A stretch of DNA of 17,573 bases from Pseudomonadota bacterium (lineage in GTDB: Bacteria; Pseudomonadota; Alphaproteobacteria; Rhodobacterales; Rhodobacteraceae), in assembly GCA_027592105.1 (NCBI GenBank), contig JAQCLA010000025.1, positions 1 to 17,573 on the forward strand. The letters are read 5' to 3'. Both the position numbers and the translations under genes were made by a program. The notes under the pieces are model-generated. The model saw only the letters and a list, made by a program, of their open reading frames with translations, did no database searches and had not been told where the DNA came from. Below, one piece after another: positions 1-7,461 of this stretch (positions within the stretch are counted from its first letter, which is position 1; the number at the start of each line of letters is the position of its first letter).

Positions 1-43
1 CGGCGTGCGTGGTCGTGGCGCTCCCGTGACGAACTTGTCCCAT
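1..43 (-). CDS. IS481-family transposase, N-terminal 14 residues only
   Basis: On the minus strand an ATG at 43-41 opens a frame reading MGQVRHGSATTTHA up to the window edge. I recognise this as the conserved start of a widespread IS481-type DDE transposase, in which a helix-turn-helix region precedes the integrase core. Only the N-terminal tip is present, so catalytic residues and intactness cannot be judged. A purine-rich GGAATGGAAGGAAG stretch lies upstream on the minus strand and can act as the ribosome binding site. The call rests on a short but distinctive string. It is supported by the neighbouring flavin oxidoreductase reading frame ending abruptly where the element begins. Confidence 0.75.
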   Translation of the reverse strand, partial: MGQVRHGSATTTHA

Positions 44-101
44 AATGCTTCCTTCCATTCCTGAGAAAGAATCGCACCATCAAACCATGGGATCAAACAC
101 A
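1..101 (-). mobile_element. End of an IS481-family insertion sequence (runs off the left edge)
   Basis: Read leftwards, this holds the first 14 codons of an IS481-type transposase (1-43) and about 58 bp of non-coding IS end. The outer boundary is placed near 99-101, where the minus strand reads TGTGTTTGATCCC. At that point the interrupted oxidoreductase stops matching its family and an in-frame TGA follows. IS481 elements commonly begin with TGT. The exact terminal base, the inverted repeat and the target duplication cannot be fixed because the other end lies outside the window. Confidence 0.75.
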
Positions 102-434
102 GCGCGTGCGGCGGCCAAGGTGGGTCAGTTGGATCATCACGGCGGCGCCTGCCTCATGGCAATCATCGGCAAGGCGCTTCATCCAGCCCACCACCTCATC
201 GCGGTAGGCAAGGATGTTGTTGAACACAGGCGGGCTGTCTTTTGACACAGCGGCCGACCCCGCCGTCATAGTGAGAGCAACGCCCGCCTTTGCGCGTTCC
301 AGATGATACAGGCGATAGCGATCCTTGGGCATCCCGTCTTCGGGATACGCGGGTTCATGGCTCGTCGTCATGATCCGGTTGCGCAGCGTCAGATGCTTCA
401 GGCGATAAGTCTGCAACAAGGGATCGTTTGACAT
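93..434 (-). pseudogene. NADH:flavin oxidoreductase (OYE / N-methylproline demethylase-like), truncated by an IS
   Basis: This is the N-terminal 113 codons of an old-yellow-enzyme-type FMN oxidoreductase. The first strand of the barrel (residues about 9-20, YRLKHLTLRNRI) leads into the SHEPAYPEDGMPKDRYRLYH region. Next come MTAGSAAVSKDSPP and the substrate/flavin-side motif MIQLTHLGRRT, all typical of the branch annotated as N-methylproline (stachydrine) demethylase or trimethylamine-dehydrogenase-like. Family members are several hundred residues longer. Here the frame runs into IS sequence after GRRTR and hits TGA at 95-93. Start 434 is chosen because AGGAGG lies 5 nt upstream; an upstream in-frame ATG at 449 lacks this. 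The rest of the barrel may lie beyond the IS to the left. The gene is probably inactive. The FMN-oxidoreductase assignment is firm; the demethylase subtype is only a resemblance. Confidence 0.8.
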
Positions 435-522
435 CTTTGCCTCCTGCATGGTTGGGCAAAGGCTACGGCCTGTTTGCGGTATTCCACAGGAAAAAAGCGA
501 CCATTGAATGTCAACTTTGGCC

Positions 523-945
523 CTAGGCCAGTTTTGTCAAAAGCTCGATCAGGACCGTTCTTTCCGCGCCGCTGAGGGGGGCGAGGGTCTTGTCCGAAAT
601 CTCGAACGCGGTCGCCACACGCGAACCATAAAGGGCGGCTCCTTCAGGCGTTAACGTCACTGTCAATCTGCGCCTATCCTCGGGGTCTGGCGTGGTGGCG
701 ACCAACCCTTGGCGCGCCAGACGGTCAACCACGCCCTTGACGGTCGCCGCATCCATTGCCGTTTCGCGGCCCAGCAGGTTTTGGGACAACGGACCAAGCT
801 CTTCCAAACGGGCGATTACCGCGAATTGGGTCGTCGTCACCTCGGGAATTTCGTCGTTGAAAATTGCCAGATGCCGCTGGGTGACCATGCGGAGCAGATA
901 ACCAATCTGATCGTCCAGCACATATTTCCGTCGGTTTTCCATCAT
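523..945 (-). CDS. MarR-family transcriptional regulator
   Basis: A 140-residue protein of normal MarR length with a central winged helix-turn-helix at about residues 53-101. LSQNLLGRETAMDAATVKGV covers the helix-turn-helix and recognition helix. The wing is DPEDRRRLTVTLT (about 87-99), the conserved MarR wing with its basic residues. The flanking N- and C-terminal helices form the dimer interface in this family. Such proteins usually repress divergent catabolic genes and are released by an aromatic acid or similar ligand; NicR, the repressor of Pseudomonas nicotinate genes, belongs to this family. The gene is divergent from the hydroxylase operon, and a 116 bp gap between them holds a palindrome-like site (1024-1039). 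The start is either 945 or 942, because two ATGs are adjacent and both have only a weak GGAA upstream. Acting on the cluster is an inference from position. Confidence 0.88.
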   Translation of the reverse strand: MMENRRKYVLDDQIGYLLRMVTQRHLAIFNDEIPEVTTTQFAVIARLEELGPLSQNLLGRETAMDAATVKGVVDRLARQGLVATTPDPEDRRRLTVTLTPEGAALYGSRVATAFEISDKTLAPLSGAERTVLIELLTKLA

Positions 946-1023
946 TTCCGATTAGACCCAGCGGCGCTTTCGCGCAAGATCGATAAGACCGTTGACTCGA
1001 TGGCGGGAGTGGCTCCAAACTGA

Positions 1024-1039
1024 TTTGCATACAAACAAT
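1024..1039. promoter_or_regulatory. Putative regulator operator, copy 1
   Basis: TTTGCATACAAACAAT lies between the divergent MarR gene and the hydroxylase operon. It contains the inverted repeat TTTG-N4-CAAA (1024-1035). Fourteen of its 16 bases recur at 8826-8841 upstream of the transporter operon. Dyads built around TTGCAT/ATACAA are common targets of MarR and GntR proteins. The placement 23 bp before the start codon of the FAD-subunit gene suits a repressor site. No convincing -35/-10 pair could be fixed; TTGACT at 992-997 is a possible -35 without a good -10. Confidence 0.55.
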
Positions 1040-1061
1040 AATGTGACCTCAGGGGGCACTC

Positions 1062-1889
1062 ATGCGCAGCTACGCGCGACCGACGACATTGCCTGACCTT
1101 CGCGCCCATCTTGCTGCTGGTCCATTTCGCATTCTGGCGGGAGGGACAGACCTTTACCCCGGCGCCGGACCACAGCTTGATGGTGATATTCTGGACCTGA
1201 CCGCCGTGCCAAACCTGCGCGGGATCAGGGTGGACGGCAATCTGCGCATCGGGGCCTGCACGACATGGACCGAAGTGGCCGAGGCGTACCTTCCCCCTGC
1301 GCTGCACGCCTTGCAACAGGCAGCGCTTCAGGTGGGAGGACGGCAAATCCAGAACGCGGGTACCATCGGTGGTAATCTGTGCAACGCCTCGCCCGCCGCT
1401 GATGGCATTCCGCCACTTTTGGCCTGCGACGCTATGGTGGAGCTGACCTCCGCCACCGCGATCCGCGAGGTCCCGCTGGCGGACTTTCTGCTGGGGCCGC
1501 GCAAAACTGCACGCGCGGCGGATGAGGTGCTGACGGCGGTGATCATCCCGCAAGCCGCGCTTGGCGGTCGGTCGGCATTCGTGAAACTGGGCGCGCGGGC
1601 CTATCTGGTGATCTCCATCGCCATGGTGGCCGCGCGGCTTGTCGTGCAGGATGGCCGGATTGCAGACTGTGCCGTCGCGGTCGGGTCATGCTCGGCCACG
1701 GCAGAACGGCTGCGGTCGGCCGAGGCTGCGCTGATTGGGGTGTCTGTTTCTGATGCGGTGGCAAGGCTTGATCCGCACCTTATCGCCTCGGGTCTGGCAC
1801 CCATCGACGACATCCGCGCCACCGCCGCTTACCGGGGCGAGGCTGCGGTAGAACTTGTGAAACGCGCAGTCGCGGGGGCTTTGGCATGA
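1062..1889 (+). CDS. Xanthine-dehydrogenase-family FAD-binding subunit (subunit M)
   Basis: A 275-residue flavoprotein subunit of a molybdenum hydroxylase. It carries electrons from the iron-sulfur clusters of its partner through FAD to NAD+ or another acceptor. The two pyrophosphate-binding motifs of the family are present: ILAGGTD at about 24-30 and TIGGNLCNASPAAD at 101-114. The CO-dehydrogenase-flavoprotein-like C-terminal domain follows from about residue 170. Length matches the usual 270-290 residues of stand-alone M subunits. The start at 1062 is preceded by AGGGGG with 6 nt spacing. Its stop overlaps the next start by 4 nt (ATGA), which fits equimolar synthesis with the fused Fe-S/Mo subunit. 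It is the first gene of the block and is read from the promoter region facing the MarR gene. The natural substrate cannot be read from this subunit. Confidence 0.92.
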   Translation: MRSYARPTTLPDLRAHLAAGPFRILAGGTDLYPGAGPQLDGDILDLTAVPNLRGIRVDGNLRIGACTTWTEVAEAYLPPALHALQQAALQVGGRQIQNAGTIGGNLCNASPAADGIPPLLACDAMVELTSATAIREVPLADFLLGPRKTARAADEVLTAVIIPQAALGGRSAFVKLGARAYLVISIAMVAARLVVQDGRIADCAVAVGSCSATAERLRSAEAALIGVSVSDAVARLDPHLIASGLAPIDDIRATAAYRGEAAVELVKRAVAGALA

Positions 1890-4573
1890 TCTCATTCACC
1901 CTGAACGGCAAACCCGTTTCCGCAATGGCCGCGCCGACCAGTCGCCTGACCGAGGTGCTGCGCGAAAGTCTCAACGCCAAGGGCACCAAGGTGGGTTGCG
2001 ACGCGGGCGATTGCGGGGCCTGCACGGTTTTGATGGATGGGCGTCAGGTTTGCGCCTGTCTGATCCCCGCCGCAAGGGCCGAGGGGGAGACGATCCAGAC
2101 GGTTGAGGCCGAAGATGCCGACCTGTCACGTCTAAAGGCCGCCTTTCTGCGACATGGCGCGGCGCAATGCGGGATATGCACGCCGGGCATGTTGATTGCG
2201 GCCGTTGACCTGTTGCGGCGCAACCCCAACCCGTCAGAGGTCGAGGCTCAGGATGCACTGGGCGGCGTGCTGTGCCGCTGCACCGGCTACCGCAAGATCA
2301 TTACGGCGGTCTGCGATGTGGGGGGCGAAACAGGATCTGACCCCGCGCAAAATGGCCGCGTTGGCGATGCGGTCGCGCGGTTAGATGGCGCAGCCAAGGT
2401 GGCGGGGGACAGCTTTGGGGCCGACTATTCGCCTGATGGCGCACTTGTGGTGCAGGCCATTCGCTCACCCCACCCGCACGCCGCGTTTTCGTTCGGTGAT
2501 CTTGCTGCTTTTACCGCCCGCCCCGGTGTCGCGGGGGTATTTACGGCGGTCGATATTCCGGGGCGCAATGCCTTTGGCGTGATCCCGCCCTTTGCCGACC
2601 AACCCGCCATCGCGCAAAGTCCCGCCCGCTTTCGCGGCGAATGCGTGGCGCTTGTCGCCTATGAGCCGGGGGCCGAGGCGGACATCGCCGATTTCCCGAT
2701 CACATGGCAGACCCTGCCCGCCCTGATCACTCCAGCCGAGGCCGAGGCCGAGGGGGCTGCCCCCCTCCACCCTACGCGCCCCGGCAACCGCCTGATTGAA
2801 GGGCGGGTGCGCAAAGGCGATGTGGCGGCAGCGATGGCATCCTCGGCCCATGTCGCCCAAGCGTCGATGGAAACCTCCTTTGTCGAACATGCCTATATCG
2901 AACCCGAGGCTGGCAGCGCATGGATGGAGGGCGATACGCTAATTATCCGCGCCTGCACCCAAGCGCCGGTCATGGACCGCGACGACACCGCACTGATCCT
3001 GAACTTGGCCCCTGAGCGTGTGCGGATTATCCCATCCGCCGTTGGGGGTGGGTTCGGGTCAAAGCTGGATGTCAGTCTGCAACCCTTGCTGGGTCTGGTG
3101 ACGCTGCGCACGGGTCGCCCCTGCCGGATGACCTATAGCCGCACGGAAAGCATGTCTTCGACCACCAAGCGGCACCCGGCCGAGATGACGGGGCGTATCG
3201 GCTGCGACGCCGATGGCCGCATCACGGCGGTGGAGTTTGAGGGGCGCTTTAACACAGGCGCTTATTCCAGCTGGGGGCCGACCGTGGCCAACCGAGTGCC
3301 GGTGCATGTGTCTGGCCCCTACCTGACGCCAAATATCCACGCCCGCGCCCGTGCCATCCACACACATGGCCCTGTATCGGGGGCCTTCCGGGGCTTTGGC
3401 GTGCCACAGGCGGCGCTGTGGCAGGAACCGATCTATGACGAACTGGCCGCCAAGGTTGGCATGGACCGGTTGGAGTTTCGCATCCTGAACGCGCTACGCG
3501 ATGGCGATGCCTCGGCCACCGGGCAAATCCTGAACGCGGTCGGGATTGCGCCTTGTCTGGAGGCGCTGCGCCCACATTGGGCGCGCGCCTTGTCTGATGC
3601 TGCCAATGCCAGTGGCCCGATGCGGCGCGGGGTGGGGGTGGCGTCGTGCTGGTATGGTTGTGGCAATACCTCACTGCCCAACCCATCGACCATCCGCATC
3701 GCGCTCTCGCATCAGGGCCGCGTTGTCCTGCATCAGGGGGCGACGGATGTCGGCCAAGGGTCGAACACCGTGATCGCCCAGATCGCGGCCGAGGCGCTGT
3801 GCCTGCCCTTGGACCAGATCACGCTGATCGGGCCAGATACCGCGCTGACCCCGGATGCGGGCAAAACCTCGGCCAGTCGGCAGACCTTTGTTTCGGGCCG
3901 CGCGGCCAAGGCGGCGGCGGAAAGCCTGCGCCGCACAGTCTTGCGGCTGGCGAATGCAGGGGATGGCGCGCGGCTGTCGCTGACAGGGCCAATTCTGACC
4001 GTGACCGAGGGCAGCACGCGGCGCGAGGTTGATCTGGCCAGCCTGCCCACCGATGCCTTCGGCTATGCGCTGACGGCCGAGGAAACCTATGATCCGCCAA
4101 CCTCGGGGCTTGATGAAAACGGGCAGGGTAAGCCCTATGCGCTTTATGGCTATGGCGCGCAGATGGTGGAGTTGGAGGTTGACCCCGCCCTTGGCACCCT
4201 GCGCCTGCTGAAAATCACCGCCGCCCATGACGTGGGCCGCGCCATCAACCCGCAACTTGCCGAAGGGCAGATCGAGGGCGGGGTGGCCCAAGGCATCGGC
4301 CTTGCGATCATGGAGGAATATATCGCGGGCCGGACGGAAAACCTGCATGACTATCTGATCCCCACCATTGGTGACGTGCCGCCGATCGAAAGCTTGCTGA
4401 TCGAGGTGCCAGACCCGGAAGGTCCCTTTGGTGCCAAGGGTCTGGGGGAACATGTGCTGATCCCGACCGCCCCTGCGATCCTGAATGCCATACGCCATGC
4501 CACGGGTGCGGTTGTGACAAAGGTTCCCGCTTTGCCGCACCGCATCCTTGCCGCGATAAAAGCTGCATCATGA
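1886..4573 (+). CDS. Fused [2Fe-2S]/molybdopterin subunit of a xanthine-dehydrogenase-family N-heterocycle hydroxylase
   Basis: An 895-residue fusion of the small Fe-S and large Mo-cofactor subunits. The plant-type ferredoxin domain has C38, C43, C46 and C58. The helical second [2Fe-2S] domain has C95, C98, C130 and C132 (QCGICTPG and CRCTGYRK). A linker to about residue 155 leads into the molybdopterin domains, with VGGGFGSK at 386-393 and GAFRGFG at 499-505. The C-terminal GEH contains the presumed catalytic base E855. The enzyme class hydroxylates a ring carbon next to nitrogen using water-derived oxygen. FAD is supplied by the upstream gene. The neighbouring 6-hydroxynicotinate-reductase-like gene suggests a pyridine-type substrate such as nicotinate, but this is inference. 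The order Fe-S then Mo in one chain without FAD differs from the separate subunits of many bacterial relatives. No XdhC-type maturation gene lies in the window. Confidence 0.92.
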   Translation: MISFTLNGKPVSAMAAPTSRLTEVLRESLNAKGTKVGCDAGDCGACTVLMDGRQVCACLIPAARAEGETIQTVEAEDADLSRLKAAFLRHGAAQCGICTPGMLIAAVDLLRRNPNPSEVEAQDALGGVLCRCTGYRKIITAVCDVGGETGSDPAQNGRVGDAVARLDGAAKVAGDSFGADYSPDGALVVQAIRSPHPHAAFSFGDLAAFTARPGVAGVFTAVDIPGRNAFGVIPPFADQPAIAQSPARFRGECVALVAYEPGAEADIADFPITWQTLPALITPAEAEAEGAAPLHPTRPGNRLIEGRVRKGDVAAAMASSAHVAQASMETSFVEHAYIEPEAGSAWMEGDTLIIRACTQAPVMDRDDTALILNLAPERVRIIPSAVGGGFGSKLDVSLQPLLGLVTLRTGRPCRMTYSRTESMSSTTKRHPAEMTGRIGCDADGRITAVEFEGRFNTGAYSSWGPTVANRVPVHVSGPYLTPNIHARARAIHTHGPVSGAFRGFGVPQAALWQEPIYDELAAKVGMDRLEFRILNALRDGDASATGQILNAVGIAPCLEALRPHWARALSDAANASGPMRRGVGVASCWYGCGNTSLPNPSTIRIALSHQGRVVLHQGATDVGQGSNTVIAQIAAEALCLPLDQITLIGPDTALTPDAGKTSASRQTFVSGRAAKAAAESLRRTVLRLANAGDGARLSLTGPILTVTEGSTRREVDLASLPTDAFGYALTAEETYDPPTSGLDENGQGKPYALYGYGAQMVELEVDPALGTLRLLKITAAHDVGRAINPQLAEGQIEGGVAQGIGLAIMEEYIAGRTENLHDYLIPTIGDVPPIESLLIEVPDPEGPFGAKGLGEHVLIPTAPAILNAIRHATGAVVTKVPALPHRILAAIKAAS

Positions 4574-6054
4574 CCCAAACCGATGCCCTGCCCGTAGAAA
4601 TCGCCGGAACAGAGACGAAGTCGGTGGAAAAGATCCGCTGCGATGCCTGTCCCGTGATGTGTTACATCGCTCCGGGGCAGACCGGGGCTTGCGATCGCTA
4701 TGCCAATGCCGATGGCCGGATCGTACGCACCGATCCGGTGGTAATGCTGTCGCGGTCCCTTGCGGCGGGTGAGCGGATCGTGCCCTTTGCCGCGCGGGAA
4801 TGGGATGGCAACCCGCTGCCAGCCGACAGCTTTGTGACGGGCATAGGGTCTGGCACCACCTATCCCGACTACAAGCCTGCGCCCTTTATCGTCTCATCCA
4901 GCATTGAGGGCGCGGATATGGTCACCGTGGTGACCGAAGCCATCTTTTCCTACTGCGGGGTCAAGGTAAAGATCGACACCGACCGCCATCTTGGGCCCGA
5001 AGGGGCCGTTGTGCGAGCGGGGGGCGAGGCTGTCGGCCATGTCACGACCGCTGAATATGGCAGCCAGATGCTGTCGCTTGGCGGGGTGCATCACCTGACC
5101 GGGGGCAGCAAGGCCGAGGGGCGGCTGACCTGCTCGGCCATGCTGGCCCTGTGCAATGGCGAGGCAGTGGAACTGACCATCGATGGCGGATCGACCGTCG
5201 TGGCGCAGGCCGGAAAACCCCCGATCGTGGATGGGCAGGTCGAACGGCGGATGCGGGTTGGCTGTGGATCGGCCACCATCGGGATGTTCGCCAGCCAGTG
5301 GCAGGGTCTGGTGGATGAGGTGGTCGTGGTCGATGACCATATCACCGGCGTGGTCAGCGAACATCAGGCAGGCAAGGTGCTGGACTGGCCGCCGACGGGT
5401 ATTCGGGTCAAGGGCAGCCGGTCCACCCCGGGGCGCTATTTCAAGGTGTCGGAACCGGGTCTTGGCTGGGGCGGCACCCGCCTGACCGACCCGCTGGAGA
5501 TTTTGGGCGAGTGGAACGCGAAAAAGGGTGCGCGTCCGGGTCTGACCATGCTGATGGTGTCCACCACGGGCGAAGAGTTTGGCTATTACGTTCTGGATGA
5601 CCAGCTTGTGCCACAACCGCAGCCCCTGCCCGAGGCGCTGCGCGACACCGTCCGCCTGATTGATGAGAATTGTGAACCATCGCTCTGCACTGTCCTGTTC
5701 ATGGGTGGGGCCGGGGGCAGCCTGCGTGCTGGGGTGACAAAGAACCCGGTGCGGCTGACTCAGTCCATTCAGGGGCGGCAGACGCGGCTGACCAGTGGTG
5801 GGGCCGAGTGCTATATCTGGCCGGGCGGCGGCATCACCTTTATGGTCGATGTGACGCGGCTGCCCAAAAGCGCTTTTGGCTATGTGCCGACGCCCGCCTT
5901 GGTGGCCCCCTTGGAATTCACCCTGCCCCGCGCTGAATATGAGGCGTTGGGCGGCCACGTCGCCTCGATCCGCACGCTGGATCAGACGCAGGCCGAGGGG
6001 GGCGAATACCCCACCGCCGCTCGTGTCGAACCTTGGCCGGACCTGCAGGGATGA
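4570..6054 (+). CDS. hnr: 6-hydroxynicotinate reductase-like protein
   Basis: A 494-residue protein recognised as the family named after the Eubacterium barkeri 6-hydroxynicotinate reductase. That enzyme converts 6-hydroxynicotinate to 1,4,5,6-tetrahydro-6-oxonicotinate and is reported to hold covalent flavin plus several Fe-S clusters. An N-terminal four-cysteine motif, C24-x2-C27-x3-C31-x9-C41, should bind a [4Fe-4S] cluster. Seven further cysteines (129, 188, 195, 232, 368, 373, 414) could serve others. Glycine-rich stretches (GGAGGSLRAG, about 379-388) lie in the C-terminal half. S94-G95-T96-T97 loosely resembles the S-G-A-T flavinylation motif of ApbE targets. The gene overlaps its neighbours on both sides by 4 nt, so it is translated with the hydroxylase and the UPF0280 gene. 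The reaction follows from family name and context; the actual ring substrate could be another pyridone. Confidence 0.8.
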   Translation: MTQTDALPVEIAGTETKSVEKIRCDACPVMCYIAPGQTGACDRYANADGRIVRTDPVVMLSRSLAAGERIVPFAAREWDGNPLPADSFVTGIGSGTTYPDYKPAPFIVSSSIEGADMVTVVTEAIFSYCGVKVKIDTDRHLGPEGAVVRAGGEAVGHVTTAEYGSQMLSLGGVHHLTGGSKAEGRLTCSAMLALCNGEAVELTIDGGSTVVAQAGKPPIVDGQVERRMRVGCGSATIGMFASQWQGLVDEVVVVDDHITGVVSEHQAGKVLDWPPTGIRVKGSRSTPGRYFKVSEPGLGWGGTRLTDPLEILGEWNAKKGARPGLTMLMVSTTGEEFGYYVLDDQLVPQPQPLPEALRDTVRLIDENCEPSLCTVLFMGGAGGSLRAGVTKNPVRLTQSIQGRQTRLTSGGAECYIWPGGGITFMVDVTRLPKSAFGYVPTPALVAPLEFTLPRAEYEALGGHVASIRTLDQTQAEGGEYPTAARVEPWPDLQG

Positions 6055-6887
6055 GCGGCGCGGTGGTTCGGCGGCTGCCCGATGGGCGGCTGCACATGCA
6101 CCACGGCCCCATCGACATCATCGCCCAATGCTGGGGCGATCCCGCTGCTGTGACCACGGCAGAAACCTCTGCCGCGCGTAGATTTGACACTGTTCTAGCC
6201 GAACTGGCCGCCGAACTGTCCGAACTTCGGCGCGAAGGCGGGCAGCCGCAATCTGTCATCGGTCAGCGCATGGCCCGCGCGACGAATGCCTTTCACCCCG
6301 CCTTTATCTCCCCCATGGCCGCTGTCGCCGGTTCCATCGCCGAGGAAATTCTGGCTTGCCTTGCCCGTCCGGGGGTGCGCCGCGCCTATGTCAACAATGG
6401 CGGTGACATCGCCCTGCATCTGGACCCTGGTGAAAGCTTGACCAGCGCGGTCGCGGGGGTGGATGCGATCTCGGGCCGCGTGACGGTGCGGGCCAGCGAT
6501 CAGGTCCGGGGCATTGCGACATCAGGCTGGCGGGGGCGAAGCTGGTCTTTCGGCATTGCCGACAGCGTCACCGTACTCGCCAAAACCGCCGCCATGGCAG
6601 ATGCCGCTGCAACGATGATCGCCAATGCCGTCACACTTGGCGATCACCCCGCGATCAGCCGCCGCCCGGCCCACGACTTGCAAGCCGACAGCGACCTTGG
6701 CGCGCGGCCCGTCACAGTGGACGTGGGCCCCTTGACCGCAGCCGAGGTTGCCAGCGCCCTGTCAGCGGGCGAGGCTGTGGCGCGGCATCACAAAGACGCC
6801 GGGCGTATTGAAGCAGCCGCCCTTTTCCTGCACCCTGACCATAGGACCGTCGGGTCCCTAGCCCTTGAGGAGACGCCCATTGCCTGA
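6051..6887 (+). CDS. UPF0280-family protein (ApbE-like fold), candidate flavin-attachment factor
   Basis: A 278-residue protein of the UPF0280 family, which structural classifications place in the ApbE superfamily of flavin transferases. Visible ApbE-like features are the core strand motif YVNNGGDIAL (113-122), GIADSVTV (168-175) and AMADAAATM (181-189). In ApbE the equivalent regions shape the FAD and metal site. ATG 6051 is chosen because it overlaps the stop of the reductase gene by ATGA, and a TTG 18 nt upstream has no better ribosome binding site. The preceding gene encodes a reductase whose characterised relative has covalently bound flavin. A role in flavinylating it, or otherwise assembling its cofactor, is therefore an attractive inference, but it is not shown by sequence. 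The family itself has no settled function. No signal peptide is present, so it should act in the cytoplasm. Confidence 0.85.
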   Translation: MSGAVVRRLPDGRLHMHHGPIDIIAQCWGDPAAVTTAETSAARRFDTVLAELAAELSELRREGGQPQSVIGQRMARATNAFHPAFISPMAAVAGSIAEEILACLARPGVRRAYVNNGGDIALHLDPGESLTSAVAGVDAISGRVTVRASDQVRGIATSGWRGRSWSFGIADSVTVLAKTAAMADAAATMIANAVTLGDHPAISRRPAHDLQADSDLGARPVTVDVGPLTAAEVASALSAGEAVARHHKDAGRIEAAALFLHPDHRTVGSLALEETPIA

Positions 6888-7461
6888 GTTTCCCGTTCGC
6901 AAGATCACCGTCCAGATTGAGGAAATCCTGCACGAAGGCGGCACTGCGCTGAATGCCCCCCGGATACGCGGCGCGGCCATCGCCATCTGCGCCAACCCCT
7001 TTGCGCGCGGCTATCACGCCGATCTGCAACCGGCGATGGAGGATCTGAAACCCCTTGGCCTGATGCTGACCGACAAGTTGATTGCCGCTATGGGCGGGCG
7101 TGTAGGGATCGACGGCTATGGCAAAGGCGCCATCGTGGGTGAAAATGGCGAGGTTGAGCATGGCGCCCTGTGGCATGTGCCGGGGGGATACGCGATGCGC
7201 GAACGGCTTGGCGAAAGCCGGGCCATCGTGCCCTCGGCGATGAAAGTGGGCGGGATGGGCAGCAGTCTGGATGTGCCGCTGGGCCATATCAACTCGGCCT
7301 ATGTCCGCAGTCATTTTGATGCCTTTACCATCAGTGCCCCCGACGGGCCGCGCGCCGATGAAATCCTGTTCGTGCTGGCAATGGCCAAGGGTCCGCGCAT
7401 CAACTCGCGCATGGGTGGGCTGGAGGTCTGGCAGGTAAAGGGTGAGGATGGCCTGAGATGA
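6880..7461 (+). CDS. 'Amino acid synthesis' family protein (PF06684 / DUF1185)
   Basis: A 193-residue soluble protein of a family with solved structures (a variant chorismate-mutase-like fold) but no established reaction. Conserved stretches are GYGKGAIVGENGEVEHGALW (79-98) and PSAMKVGGMGSSLDV (118-132) followed by PLGHINSAYVRSHFDA. These carry His, Glu, Lys and Arg residues that could form an active site. TTG 6880 is preferred as the start because GAGGAG lies 7 nt upstream, and it overlaps the UPF0280 stop by 8 nt; TTG 6865 is also in frame but has no such site. Position between a cofactor gene and a membrane protein in a heterocycle operon suggests an enzyme acting on a ring-cleavage or lactam intermediate. 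That is speculation. Family membership is a confident call. Confidence 0.85.
   Translation: MPEFPVRKITVQIEEILHEGGTALNAPRIRGAAIAICANPFARGYHADLQPAMEDLKPLGLMLTDKLIAAMGGRVGIDGYGKGAIVGENGEVEHGALWHVPGGYAMRERLGESRAIVPSAMKVGGMGSSLDVPLGHINSAYVRSHFDAFTISAPDGPRADEILFVLAMAKGPRINSRMGGLEVWQVKGEDGLR

Noticed and set aside
469..490. CCTGT...ACAGG inverted repeat followed by an A run, between the MarR gene and the flavin oxidoreductase
   Set aside because: Only five base pairs around a 12-base loop; on the relevant minus strand the run becomes T before the stem, so it is not a terminator, and no second copy supports it as an operator.
942..1553. Leftward 203-codon frame spanning the MarR-hydroxylase gap and the FAD-subunit gene
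   Set aside because: It overlaps the FAD subunit, whose motifs are clear, and its translation has no recognisable domain.
3671..4540. Long leftward open frame (289 codons) opposite the molybdopterin subunit
   Set aside because: It is antisense to well-conserved coding sequence, rich in Arg/Gly/His/Gln shadow composition, and has no recognisable motif or ribosome binding site.
1062..4573. Classical purine-degrading xanthine dehydrogenase
   Set aside because: The subunit layout differs, no XdhC or purine genes are nearby, and the next gene is a 6-hydroxynicotinate-reductase-like protein.
4894..5958. Leftward 354-codon open frame opposite the reductase gene
   Set aside because: It mirrors the third-position GC bias of the real gene and has low-complexity His/Gly/Pro-rich translation without family motifs.
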